Source: Nymphaea colorata
Lineage: Eukaryota; Streptophyta; Magnoliopsida; Nymphaeales; Nymphaeaceae
Direction of reading: 5' to 3'
Assembly: GCF_008831285.2 (NCBI RefSeq)
Contig: NC_045142.1
Location: 23,869,300 to 23,933,299 of the forward strand
Length of the DNA stretch: 64,000 nucleotides
The notes below the pieces were generated by a model. That model did no database searches. It saw only the letters and a list, made by a program, of their open reading frames with translations, and was not told the origin of the DNA. Numbering within the stretch: position 1 is the first letter of the stretch; each line of letters begins with the position of its first letter. Positions 50,447 through 62,287 of the stretch are shown here, piece after piece. Made by a program: the position numbers and the translations under genes.

Positions 50447-53400
50447 CTAGGCATACGTTGGAGCAAGGCATTCATCAACCATACCCAGCAGGTTTGGATT
50501 TTCCAGTGCTGCTGCTACTCGTTCCTTATCATTCAGCTGTTTATTAACTGCCATTCAAAGCAGCACACTTAGCAATCTTTGCACAATATATATATATTGA
50601 AATCTACTTGCTTCCAAGTATTGCCGGATGATTTTTTTGATTTTCCATCGCTAAAAACTGTTGCAATAGGTGTATTAGCAACACTATTGGTTGGGCCACG
50701 TTTTTTCACAGCTATAGCGATGGCTTTTAGGATTTTTAGTGACGGAAATTTTTTTTAAAAAAAAAAATCCATCTGGTAACACTCAGCAGTTGGCAGATTT
50801 CAATTTTTATATATATACATATTCGTCAACTATTTAAGAATATCAACTTTGTCAGCTAACACATAACCATTAGATGACATAGATGTGTGAAGGATACGTC
50901 AACAAAAAGAAACTCTCCCTTCTCTTTCGGGTAATTTTTGTCACTATAAAAGTACCTAAACCATTCACTTTTTTCTTTATTCAGGACGGGCATCTTAACC
51001 ACACACCTATCAATTCATTGGTTTAGGGTTGGTTGACAAGGTTGACACTATCAGATAATTAACAATCTAAGGAGCATATATATGTGTATGTATGAGAGAG
51101 AGAGTGTGTACATATATATATATATACATAACACAGCGATTAAATAATTACAAAAATTTTACCTGCAGTCTCTGATGCGTGAGTGCCTGGTGCTACTCTG
51201 ATATCCACCTAGTAAAGAAGAACAAAGATGTCAAATTTACAAGTGATGCCCTCACAGCAAAATGTACTAATTACTGAAATGTCCTGATAGATCCAGGTCC
51301 TATTGGTTCAGTTTAGTTTTTCTTTCGATTGTGCATGAGATAATTTGTATGGTCGGCAAATTTTTAATTCTTTATACATTGCCTCTTTCAAGTGTACACC
51401 TGCAGCAAAATTGGTTCTTAATATATAGCTGTTTCTTGTAACCATAGTCATAGAAAACGCGTTTTTTTTCAAAAGAAACGCGATAAACTAACTGGCCCGT
51501 TTTACACTTTAAAAAAGTGCAATTTTTCACATTTTTTTCAGTTTTTTTTCACTTTTTTCAGTTTTTTTTAATGTCAAACAGTTTTTTTTCATTTTATATT
51601 TTTTATTTGTTGCAAATCTATTTATCTTTTGATATGTTCTTAGTTTCTCAATTATTTTTTTCCCTTTATTTTTAGTTTTTAAAAATTTTTAGAAATTTAC
51701 CATATTTTTCCCATTTTTTTCAAGCAAGCCGTATTATACCCAAGAAAAACCTCGCCGTTTAAAACTCCAAGACGTTATCTGTGACTAAGTTGTAACTAAT
51801 TCAGTTTGTTCAAAATCATGACCTCAAGCAGACGTGGGTGTCTGTATGTGGAGATTATTTTTCAAAGGAAGAACCATATCCTGTAATGTTCTATTCATCT
51901 CATATCCTTTTTTTCCACTGGCTGTCCAGTTTTTCTAATCTTCTTGATCTGTATCTTTTCTTTACATTCCTTCTTATATCCCATCACTTCTCGAATCTGT
52001 TCTCTTGCCTATCCTTAGAACATTGTCTCATTCTTAGAAATGAAATTGGTTGCCTACTTTTCAACAGTCATATTCTGTGTTTATTTCAAATTTTAAAGTC
52101 AGATCAGTTCCGACCTTCAGTCTCCTACCAGTTTTTTTTTCTTGTCATGGATCTCAGAATTGACAGCATCAGTGTACCAGATTACTTCTTTCTGGTACAA
52201 ATATTAGTTCTCGGAATTCCATTCTCAGTTTTCCTTTGTTTTAATAGGCTGTTTCTTCATGTGTCAAATATTGATCATGGACCTCAACTCTTCTGACTCG
52301 GACTTATCTTTCAAACTTCATTTGTGTCTTGTTTCTGAATTCTGATAAACTCGAAAATATAAATTGTTCCTTCCATAAGAAGTCATGGTCTGCCTGATCA
52401 TCTTGATGCATCTGTTCCTAGTCTCTCTGAGTTTTCTGTGCAAGAGCAAAAGGATAGCAAAGGGGCTGTTATTACTATAGATATCAGAGAATTCAGAATC
52501 CAGGGTAATGCATTTAAAACAGGACCTTTATAATTTAAAGAAAGGAACCCTTACAGTGATGGAATATTTTGAAAAATGAAGAATATTACAGACCAAAGCC
52601 ATTGCTGGACAGGAAATTTCTGATAAAGATAAGATTCAACAAACTCTTTCTGGGTTTGGTCCTGAATACCATGTTTTGTCCACTATTTTGCATGCTTTCA
52701 AGTGTTGCCCTCTTTTGAAGAACATGGACCCCAACTTTTACAATATGAGATGAATTGGCTTACTTGGGCATTCTACTACTATAACGGGAGGCATTGAAGA
52801 AGATCTAGTTAGCTGAAGTGACCATAGGAAGAGGCTTTCATGGAGGAAGAGGATTATGAAGGTAGACAAATCAGAAGGTCAAGGCCTCTTGCTATTGTCT
52901 AATGCACAACCTACAATAGGAGAAAGCTTTTGCTGCTGCAGGAACTATTATTAGAGAAGTCCCCTCTTGCTATTTGTGCAAGAAAATATAGATAGTTAAG
53001 GCTTCCTTTCATCTGAAAGAAGATCCTAATTAGATTCCAGGACAAGGAAAAATATCAAACCAAGGACTAACCAAAACTTGGAGAGTAGTGGTGCTAAAGT
53101 TGCTTTACTTGCCGCCTTGTCTATGCTCAATCTAAAATAGAATGAATGAGGAGTGTGGCTGGAGCAGCTGGTCATATCCTGAGTGTCGAAGATCTAAGTT
53201 GGTTCCTTATTATGGAAAATTGTTCTTACCGAACATGGAAGAAAACATCCCATCATCCATATAGAAAGGTGACCATTTCCTCGGCTAATTCCAAAATGCC
53301 AAACTTCTTGATGTTTTTTGTGTTAACAATATCAATAAGAATCTTATGTCTGCATCTAAGCCTGTAGATGAATACAAGGTCTTGCATAGTTTCTACTCCA

Positions 53401-56400
53401 TCTTTTGTGTACGTGAAAGATCTCCAAGTCACAATATGTATCTAAGGGGATTCTTTAATGAAGTCTAGAGAGATCATTTTCGAAGCCAATGCCATTGGAG
53501 TCTTCAACTTATTTTTTGGGATTGAAGAAATTGAGCCAATTTCACATAGTAGCGTGGTGCTAGGAATAATGATATTGTTTTGTTTTTACTTCTTGTAATT
53601 TTTCTTTTTTTATTTTCTGTATTTTTATTTTGTTTTCTACTACTTTGCGACTGAAAGGAAGCCATTAGCTCTCCTGTAGTGACCCGACCCACTCTTGGGC
53701 TCGGGCCCGTGGTCTGACGGATCCCCACCAACCCCCTAGTAGTTTTGGTTCCAGCCTGAAAAAGACTACAAACTAGGACAACTAACCACTTTAACAACCC
53801 TCATTATAAGCCTTTAAAATCTCTCACAATCTTCAATACATGACTAAACTTTTTGGGATGTTACAATCTACCCCCCTTAAGGCACAGTGTCCACGGGTGT
53901 GGGACCGCATGTCCAATCGTTGAACCATGCTCTGATACCATTGTAATGACCTGACCCACTCTTGGGCTCGAGCCCCTGGTCTGACAGATTCTGACCCACC
54001 CCTTAGCAATTTTTGTTTTAGTTTGAAAAAGGCTAGGAACCAAAACAACTGACCACTTGAACAACCCGCTTTATAAGTCCTTAAAGATCTCTCACAAACT
54101 TCAATACAATACAGGACTAAACCTTTTGGCGTGTTATACTCCAACGGCTATAAGCCTCCCACTGGAGACCCCAACAGCCCCTTGTCATCTCTATATAGGG
54201 GACCTGTTTGTCCCATTTGTAGTAAGCTTCTTCGAAGCCAATTTGTGAACAAAATTATTAGGTTGGTTGTGCCTTGGTGCACAATCTCTCTCATTCACCG
54301 ATATTGCAAGTGCTCTTTTGCGAAGTTCTTGGTGTGAGAAATATACATTTTATCTATATTTTATTTACAATCATTGAGTGGTTGTCTTCATGGAAGGATA
54401 TTTCTGCTACTTCAACATAGATTTATATATCTTGATATTTACAGCTTAGGCCAACCTAGTTATGGGTTTATTGAGCGTCTGATCTCTAGTTTGTTGATCC
54501 CCAAGTCTGACTCATGAGATTCAAGGTGGCTTATTTCAAAGCTGCCAATTATATAAGAGTGATGTGCTTCCCTTCTCACAACAAAAAAGCTTCAAAACCC
54601 TTTGACATTATCCATCCTAATCTTTAGGGTCTCGTCCTACAAGATTCCTTCTACGGCAGCAAGCACTATCGTCTTTGTTGATGATTATTCACTGCATATA
54701 TAAACTTATTTCATGAATCAAAAACTTCTAGTCATTAACATATTCTAGGAATTTTATGCCCTTTCCACAAACCAGGTTAACCAACCTTTTGTGAATATGA
54801 AAGGTTTCCAAAGTGATGGAGGTGGAGACTACTCCGATAAAGATTTCACTGATTTTTTTCGTGATAATGAAATCAATCAAAAAGGTTTCTGCCCTCACAA
54901 CCTCAACAAATGGCATATTGAAAGAAAGCATTGTTATATTGTCAGGAGTGCATTGGCGATCATACATGCTAGCGGGATTTTACAAGATTGGACACTGGAG
55001 CTTTTCACTCTACTAATTTTCCTAGAAATCACTTGCCCATGAAAATGTTAGTCATTATTTTGTACTTTATAGGGAACATCCAAATTATGATATTATGAAT
55101 CACGTAGATGTGTTTGTTATGTCCGCATAGGCAAAAGTCAAAAAAGTAAGTTTCCAAAATAAGTATATGCATGCAGATTTCAGATTCTTGGATAAGACAA
55201 TAATTGCAAGGGTTATCCTTATCATGATCCTACCAAATGTTGCACACATATATGAAGGAATGCTGCCTTTGATGAAGGCTGTTTTGAACAGGTTAGAAGC
55301 AATAGGCTGCAGGAAAATGAGATCAAAAAGACAAACAGGATATTATTCTCATATGACTGATGAGAGCAATAGCATGCTAAGAATTCTTCCAAAAAACTGT
55401 CAAAAGCAGCATGAAGATGGGTTTGGACAAGGTACATGAGTAGAGAAGAAGCAGACATACAAGAGGGGATTATTACTCTAAAATACCAAAAGGGCTTGCA
55501 GCTAAAGAATAAGAAGAGCAGGAGATGAGATCAGTTGTTGAGTCTGAAAAACAACAACAGCAGGTCAGATCAGTTGTAGAGAAATTTACCGAAACTGCCA
55601 ATACTGTTTGAAAGATGGTTCAGCTATGAACATTTTAGCGCTAATCATCAAATGTATTGGGATCAAAATGCATTTATAAGACCAGACACAAGCTTGCCAG
55701 AAATACAGAGAGATAAAGCAAAATGCATTGCACAAAGTGTCATACAAGAGTATGGATTGGATGATGAAGAGACCTTCAGTCCATTTGTAAAAGTGGCAGT
55801 ATTCAGACAATCTTACCACTAGTAGTAGATCAGGTCAGACTTTAAATCAAATGGATGTAAAAAATACTTTCTTACATAGGGATTTGAAAGAAAAGATGTA
55901 TATGAAACGACTTGTTTGGTAATACTAAAAAGGACACTAATGCTCCTATGTGTAGGTTAAAGAGAGCAACGTATGGCTTAAATCAGCCCCCATTTTCTTG
56001 GTTTGAGAGTTTTTCTTGTGGAATTCAAAGTTATGTTTATTGTCACTAATTTTTTTTTACAAGCGACAGCAACATATCATTTATCTATGTTGATTATGAT
56101 TAACAAAGCTCAAAAGAACATATTCAACAGGTCAAAGAGCTATTGGTTAGAAGAACTCAGATGAAAGATTTGGGCATACTAAGTAACTAAAGTACTTCCA
56201 TAGAGTGGGGATTGGTAAAGCAATGATCCACTTCTGCTATCTAGGCTTATGCATATACTGTGTCTAGCCTTGTAAAGGTAAGGTATTGAATAATATTGAT
56301 TCATTGGCTGTACTTTGAGAGTGTGTGGGATTGTCATATGCATCACCTTCAATGCTACTTAACTTTTGATGTATAGGTGCTCGTGTAGTTGCTGACCTAC

Positions 56401-57209
56401 AGTCTCTCATGCCACTTTTGGTTAATAAATCCCAAGTATACTTGAGTTGTGACCATATAAAAGCAACTAAAAGAATACTAATGCATTTGGAAGGGACAAG
56501 CAGTCATGGATTGGTATACTAAAGTAGTTCACAAAGTGTGAACATGACAAGTGATGTCTTTTCCAATAAACGAGCGGGTTGGAGCCTTTGCATTGATAAA
56601 ATCTTGTTCCTTTGAACGGTAGCAAAGTTATAAAGGCTGAATATTGTGCCATGGCTGTTGTTGCTGCTGAGTTGACTTGGATATGCCATTTATAGATAGA
56701 GTTGAATGAAAAATTAGCAATCAGAGTTATTAACTTATTTTGTGATAATCAAAGTACAACTAATATCTTATTCAACATTGAAGGACAAAATGTATAGACG
56801 TTGACCGACATTTCAAAAGATAAAAAATGGACGCCAAGTTTATCCCAACAGAAAACCAGGTTGCAGATCTTTTCACCAAAAGAATCGACAGAACATTCTG
56901 GTCTTTGAAGAACAAGTTGAGCATGATTCAAACCATTCTCAGCTTGAAGAGGCTATTGAAACATCCTGATAGATCCAGATCCAATGGATGTGATTAGCTG
57001 TAAGTTAAGTTCTATTCTTTCAGTCATTGCCCCTTTCTGATGTACACTGACACAAGTAATTATTAAGGTTAAAGTTGGTGCAGTGGCAACATAACTGATT
57101 GAGGGTGTTTGATGATTTGGCCTCAAATAGACCATGATGTCTGCATCGGGAGATTATTTTCAAAGAAAGAACTCATGGTCTCTAAATTTGGCTCTCTTTG
57201 TTCTATTGA

Positions 57210-57253
<44 letters not shown>

Positions 57254-59388
57254 CTCTGGGAGGAAGCATAATCATACAAGGGCAATGAAAAACAAAAATA
57301 ATGAAAAAAGAAAAGGGAAACAAAAAGATTGATTCCCTAGCCTAATCCTTCATGTGAATTTCAAATCACACCCTGCTATTGCACTGGTTCAACCACTTTC
57401 ATATCCTCATGTCCAATCAGGCCCCTCACCAGCATGAACATGCTAAAAGACCCTCCTTATGGGGCTAACATTCCAATGGCAAGCAGATGCAAGGAGCTTA
57501 AATTTGTCTTGATGGAGCAAAATAAAGATCCAACAACCATGTCGAGGTCTCAGATAAACCTGGCATACAGAAATCTCTGCTTGCTCTTTTGCATCCCACA
57601 GTGGTACTCTGCTCTTTGCCTAAAAATTTCTTTCCTCCTCTTCTGCACATACATTTCCCACATCTCCCTCATCCCTCCTTGAGTCGAACTATTCTAAGTC
57701 TCTTGTCTTCTCCTACTTAAATTGCCATTTTCTTTTTTGCTTTGGTTCATAAATTGTCCAATGATCTGCTTGTGCAGGTTCTGGAAGCTGAACTATACAT
57801 ATCAGCTAATAGTTATTGTGCTGGAAAATACATTCCTCTTACCTTTGTTTAATTTTGGTGTTTACTTATCCACATTCATTTTCCTTTGGCAGTTAACAAG
57901 GGATCTCTTGACAACTCGAGCTTAGACTGGAATAAAAACGATTAAAAAAGAAAAGAAGGGAGAGAGAGAAAAACTTGCTATAGGAAAATACAAATCATTT
58001 TGTGGGCTTGCTTTAAGTTATTTGAGGATTAATTAGATTGATTCTTACCCACATTACCGTTCAAAACTTACACAAATAACCTATTCATGTAACTTGTGAC
58101 ATGTCTTTACAACTTTATATATCTGAAATCACATTCATCATCTCTCAAATTCGTCCCCCATTCTTTTTTCATCCCAATCCAATGCATGATGAAACAACAT
58201 GAGAATTAGAATGAGAAAAACAAAATTTATGCAGAAGCTTTATGCAGGTAATGCAGAATCACTGATCATGATGATTCACAATAGCATAAGGTATCATTAT
58301 CCAGCTATCCTCATAAATTAAAAATGACACATCAGTAACTACTCGGGCTCACCGTACGAACCAAAAAAGAAACTATTGATATACCTTGTACCTGGAAGGC
58401 AAGCTTCTCATGAGCTTGACACGAATGCAAAGACCAATAACGGTCGCCATACTACAATGCATGACAGTGGGAGTGAATGTGACCCTAGCAAAGAGACAAC
58501 GGTCCAATAAGTACGTAAAAACCAGAAGACTGATTTACTCATGAAGGATGCGGGTCAAGTAAGGTAATACAAAATTCAGTTGATCACTTACTTAACATGA
58601 CTTTGTGCATCATTCACTTCAATTGCATCTTCACTTACTACTTTCAGCTCTTCCAAAGAGTATGGATGTTCTGGATCTTTGATATCTCTAACATGATTTA
58701 CAATTGTTAAAGAAGATAGCATGAAAGATGTAAATTGTGCAGTTTTATTCTTAGTTTTGTTGTACCCTATAGAAGATAGTCAATCGTGAATCCGTGATGT
58801 ATATGCTGAAAAAATGTATATTCAGTAAGAAACATTATAAAACTAATGATGACAACATCACCACATTTGATTGGACATCTATTAGCTTCCCTGCATATAT
58901 GACGAACATCCTATGTCTTTGGCATCAAGCAATATCATATCTATTATGTTGAATGAAAAAATATATAAACACACAAGTTACTTGAAGAATGAAAGTGCTT
59001 TGTCAAATTGGATCTTGTTTATAGAAAAGATGATGACACTTGAAAGTAGAAGATTAATAAGAAAATGAAAGACTATATGATTATCAATTTTACACAAACA
59101 TTTGCAACTAATTGGTTCTTACCATCAAAGATCCTTCTGATTTTGAAGTATATAACACAACTTTATGACCTTTAAACAAATAAGTGAATAACAACATTTC
59201 TCTAGGACCTTTAGTCAAATCTGGGTTAACGTACTAAAATAAAAATAAATCAGAAAAAGGATATCAAAAACTTCCTGCTGGTCTATAGGCTCCACGGCGT
59301 ACTCGTCAGTATCCATCTGCACAGGGCGAGAGCGCCTCTCCTTTCTTTCATAGACCACGGGATTTGCATTAATCAATTCTGTTACCAT
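50447..59388 (-). CDS. AE7: AE7/MIP18 family protein (CIA2B, DUF59), cytosolic Fe-S cluster assembly
   Basis: Five minus-strand exons, 59388-59265, 58697-58592, 58484-58385, 51208-51163 and 50547-50447, join in phase to 158 residues, the family length. The protein begins [19 protein letters not shown] and contains [40 protein letters not shown] with the conserved Cys87, [18 protein letters not shown] and [22 protein letters not shown]7 works with CIA1 and MET18 to pass 4Fe-4S clusters to cytosolic and nuclear enzymes of DNA repair and replication; it was found through leaf-polarity genetics. The ATG at 59388 matches the known N-terminus. Intron 1 (59264-58698) starts ATATCCTTTT and looks U12-type, with AT-AA ends. 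Intron 3 (58384-51209) is 7.2 kb and holds a complete copia insertion. The coding sequence looks intact. Confidence 0.93.
50640..50750. mobile_element. Mini-MITE with TTTCCRTCRCTAAAAA ends in AE7 intron 4
   Basis: The left end TTTTCCATCGCTAAAAACTG and the reverse complement of the right end (TTTCCGTCACTAAAAATCC) form imperfect inverted repeats about 110 bp apart. A second internal inverted copy (GCGATGG at 50,717) lies inside. Ends of this kind occur on short plant DNA transposon derivatives. No coding capacity; superfamily not assigned. Confidence 0.6.
51443..51789. mobile_element. MITE, copy B, inserted in the copia 5' LTR
   Basis: A 347-bp T-rich element has ends CATAGTCATAGAAAACG / CTTAGTCACAGATAACG (right end read in reverse). 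It is flanked directly by the 7-bp repeat TTGTAAC (51,436-51,442 and 51,790-51,796). The interior aligns with copy A at 39,507-39,804, including the shared AAAAACCTC(A/G)C(A/C)GTTTAAAA near the right end. The copia LTR sequence resumes on its right side, so it inserted after the copia element. Confidence 0.78.
53675..54138 (-). mobile_element. TRIM (terminal-repeat retrotransposon in miniature) nested in the copia fossil
   Basis: Two direct repeats, 53,675-53,865 and 53,942-54,138, share TGTARTGACCYGACCCACTC at the left and end near ACTAAACYTTTTGG. They enclose a 76-bp centre. Read on the minus strand the order is LTR, a primer-binding site TGGTATCAGAGC (53,940-53,929), a short internal part, a polypurine tract AAGGGGGGTAGAT, and a second LTR beginning TGTAACATCCC. 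This is the complete TRIM layout with no coding capacity. The tetranucleotide CTCC flanks both sides (53,671-53,674 and 54,139-54,142). The two LTRs are visibly diverged, so it is not recent. Confidence 0.85.
57210..57253. repeat. Compound (CT)n(CA)n microsatellite in the copia 3' LTR
   Basis: A CT run followed directly by a CA run, about 44 bp in all. Confidence 0.95.
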
Positions 59389-60075
59389 CTTTGCAGTCAA
59401 ATGCAATTAGCGATATTCTCGAGCTCCCTTTTCCTACCAAAATTTAGAGACATGACCATCAGAATTATATCAAATGGGTTAACATAGACATTAGAAAGAG
59501 AAAATAAATAAAACAGATCTCCAAAATGAACAACCAAAACGAAAAAGAAGCAACCCAGAACAGGAAAAAAGCGCCATGAGAAATCCCAGAGGCAAGACCC
59601 ATTACAAATGTGTTAGAATCAATTTCACATTGAGCACAGCAAGGTTATAAACTGAAAATCTTCATTGATCCATTCAATTTCAAAGAGGTTCCAAAAAATA
59701 CCATCATAGAAGGAACAAAACACTCAAATCAAGCACCCTGAAAAACTTAAACGAGTATGCACATAGCAATCAAGAAAACTGGAAAGCAAGCCAAGACATT
59801 GAGAGTGATCACCTTCCGACCTCCAAGAAATCAAACTGAAACCCTATACAATTCCCGGATAATTCGGATAAGTAAGCGGATGGAAAATGCACGTCAACCT
59901 AGGTCTCCAAAAAGGCGCGAAAATAACGAAACCGACGTTTTAGAGAAGGGGAGTTGTGAGGGGCGGGCAAAATGATCAAATAATAAATAACCTCGTCGAG
60001 GCGGCCGATGATAAAAATGGATCTTATACGTTCAATTACCGATCCGATTCCTAATCCATTTAACCGGATTCGGTA

Positions 60076-60175
60076 AAGAAATATGAGTCTGATCAATAAT
60101 CGGATCTGAGTTTGCGATGCAAGTTTCGTTCGACCTGAAGAAATACGGGTCTGATCAATGATCGGACCTGAGTTT
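60076..60175. repeat. Two-copy tandem repeat upstream of AE7
   Basis: The unit GAAATAYGRGTCTGATCAAT followed by RATCGGAYCTGAGTTT occurs twice, offset by 62 bp. Each unit carries the near-palindrome TCTGATCAATRATCGGA. Confidence 0.85.
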
Positions 60176-60732
60176 TCTTCTCCAGCTTCTTTGAGCCCGA
60201 CATCCAAAGAAGACCCAACTCGATTGCACATGATTTAGAATGGCAAGTCAGATCCGAATTGTTTGGAAAACAAGATTCAAATTGAATTATATTTCTGATT
60301 AGAAAAATTACAAAAAAAAAAAAAATCTAACGAATGGTTGAATTCTAGTTCCCCCTCAGTGTGCATTCAACTTTTCTCTGTAATTCTCTGCAACCGAAAA
60401 AGCCTTAAGTAAAAAGTTTCTTTAAAAAAATTATTGTTCTCAGATAGAAAGATCCAAGAAAGCAAGCCCAGGATAATATTTTGTTGTTTTTCATCATGAC
60501 AATTTTTTTCCCCTTAGGGCCGTTTGATGGCGTAGATTTTTTTTTTTTTTGGAATGAAAAAATCCATGGGTAAGTGTAAAGATGAGTAAATATTTTTTGT
60601 TCCTAATTCAGGCCATGTTTGATGGTCTGAAAAATTTTTTCATGGTAAAAATCTCAATGTTTGTTAGGCATGAAAAGTTTTTCATGGATAATAAATATGA
60701 CCGTTTCTTCTTGAACGTTGGTTAGGGTAACT

Positions 60733-61053
60733 ATTGTCACAAAAAACGTGTATGAGTATCATATGACAAAGAATTTCTCATGTATAATATGGTAAAGTTG
60801 TATATCTCGAGAATATCTCGGTGAATTTTTAAAAAAATTTAAACATTTAGTAAATCTTAAAAATTATAAAAAAATAAAAATTAATAAAAACGAGAAAAAA
60901 CTGATATAATACGAGTATTATATGGGTATTATACGTGTTTTTTTGTTTTTTGATGTTTTTTTAATGTATTTTTTTTACATTTTATACAAATGATTTGTTT
61001 TTCATATTTTATGCGTGTTTTTTTCGAATAAAATGTGTTTTTTGTGACAATGC
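60733..61053. mobile_element. MITE, copy C
   Basis: A 321-bp AT-rich element has perfect 15-bp inverted ends ATTGTCACAAAAAAC. It is flanked by GGTAAC on both sides (60,727-60,732 and 61,054-61,059). The ends match those of copies A and B (AT(A/T)GTCACAAAAAA); the interior is too diverged to align with confidence. Confidence 0.75.
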
Positions 61054-62287
61054 GGTAACAAATGCAATACATAGCCTTTTATTATAATACACATTATCAA
61101 TGCATTTGCAAGGTTATTTGAAATAAAAAACAGTAGTTACCAGGCATCTTTGTGTATCATATCATAACCATTGTTTCAAACAGCTCTGTTTTATCTTTTT
61201 TTTTTCTTTTTTTTTGTCATGAATGCTCACAGTTAAACAAGTAAAACCAAAAAATATAGAAAAAGAAAATTGTTTGAGTTGTTGCTGTAGCTGGTGGTGA
61301 TGCGTGCCTGAGAGCATAGTATTTTTTACAGTATGTGAGCACATTAAGACGGATATGATTTCAGATGAAATCAAATCAAACGACAAAGCAAAGGAGATCA
61401 GGGATATAGCTAATCCCAATCCAATCCATTAACATCCCTAATCAAAACTAACTTTAAGAAATCTTTTGAAAATTAAGTCTCCTATCATCAAAATTAGCAA
61501 CCGATTAGCGGAACATTGCTCAACTTGCTTTTTCTTCTCTTTTGCATGATCAAGTCGATCGATTTATATTTTGAGTGATATGGCATTCCACCTATCATAA
61601 TGAAATGCTAGCAGTTCGCGACATCAATGGTAGAATGTCCTAACAAATAACGTAATTGAATTTTCTAAGTAGTATAGATGAAAATGCAATCCAAAGATTC
61701 AAAAGTTTTATATTTTATTTTTTTTTACTTTACTAATAACAACTTGTTAGTCTGAAATGACTTCTTCAATGAAGGTCAAACTGGAAATTAGTTTTCCATA
61801 TTTATTTCTTATTCTCACAAAACCTTGCTTATTTTTTGTTTTTCTAAAATAAAAATTATTATTATTATTATTAATGAAAGAGATGCAAAATTTGTTACCA
61901 TCTTGAGCCGTATCTCTCCAAGCCACCTACTACACCTCTTTGAAAGTCTTCTTTGAATGCTACGTCCCCGCCGTGACGAGGGGAAATGCTAGCCGACCTT
62001 AATACGTGGCTGACTGCCATTGGCGCAGCTGCATCAACGACATGGGCCCCACACGATCGGCGGGTCCCCTCCGGCGACTAAACTGGCCCGCTTCACGACG
62101 ACGGCGATCGCACAATGTCTGTATTGCCCTTGTTGATAATTTCTTTCGTTGTCGAAAGTGCGTCGTTGTACGCGTCACGGTGAGGATGGGCAAGTAATTT
62201 TGGCTTCAATGAGTGGAAACAGATGTCGGGTCTCATAGAAATCACCTCGTCCCCAGAATTCGGGAGCTTACCCGGACCCGTTTCTCG

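Larger units (their letters stand above)
51285..57409 (+). mobile_element. Ty1/copia retrotransposon fossil inside AE7 intron 3
   Basis: The element begins TGATAGATCCAGGTCC and ends ...CCTCA. It is flanked by the 5-bp duplication TGTCC (51,280-51,284 and 57,410-57,414). The 3' LTR spans 56,967-57,409 (443 bp); the 5' LTR starts at 51,285, carries a MITE insertion (51,443-51,789), and its inner edge is unclear. Remnants in copia order on the plus strand are gag (about 52,400-52,800), a zinc-knuckle and protease area (about 52,970-53,300), integrase (about 54,550-54,900), reverse transcriptase (about 55,840-56,250) and RNase H (about 56,590-56,940). A TRIM element is inserted at 53,675-54,138. 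It lies antisense to AE7. It is broken by many interruptions; the LTRs differ widely by eye, so the insertion is old. Confidence 0.88.
59389..62287. other. Divergent spacer between AE7 and the CRK gene
   Basis: The left part should hold the AE7 leader and promoter. It contains a 62-bp-offset tandem repeat (60,076-60,175), a Tourist-like left half around 60,515-60,660, and a MITE (60,733-61,053). 61,900-62,287 is GC-richer and should be the CRK promoter and leader. No gene was recognised. Confidence 0.5.

Noticed and set aside
51838-52296. 152-codon hydrophobic frame between copia LTR and gag
   Set aside because: T-rich LTR and leader sequence gives Phe/Leu/Ser-rich translation; no family match.
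59899-60231. 110-codon minus-strand frame upstream of AE7
   Set aside because: Runs through the tandem repeat; no domain, and not needed for the AE7 model.
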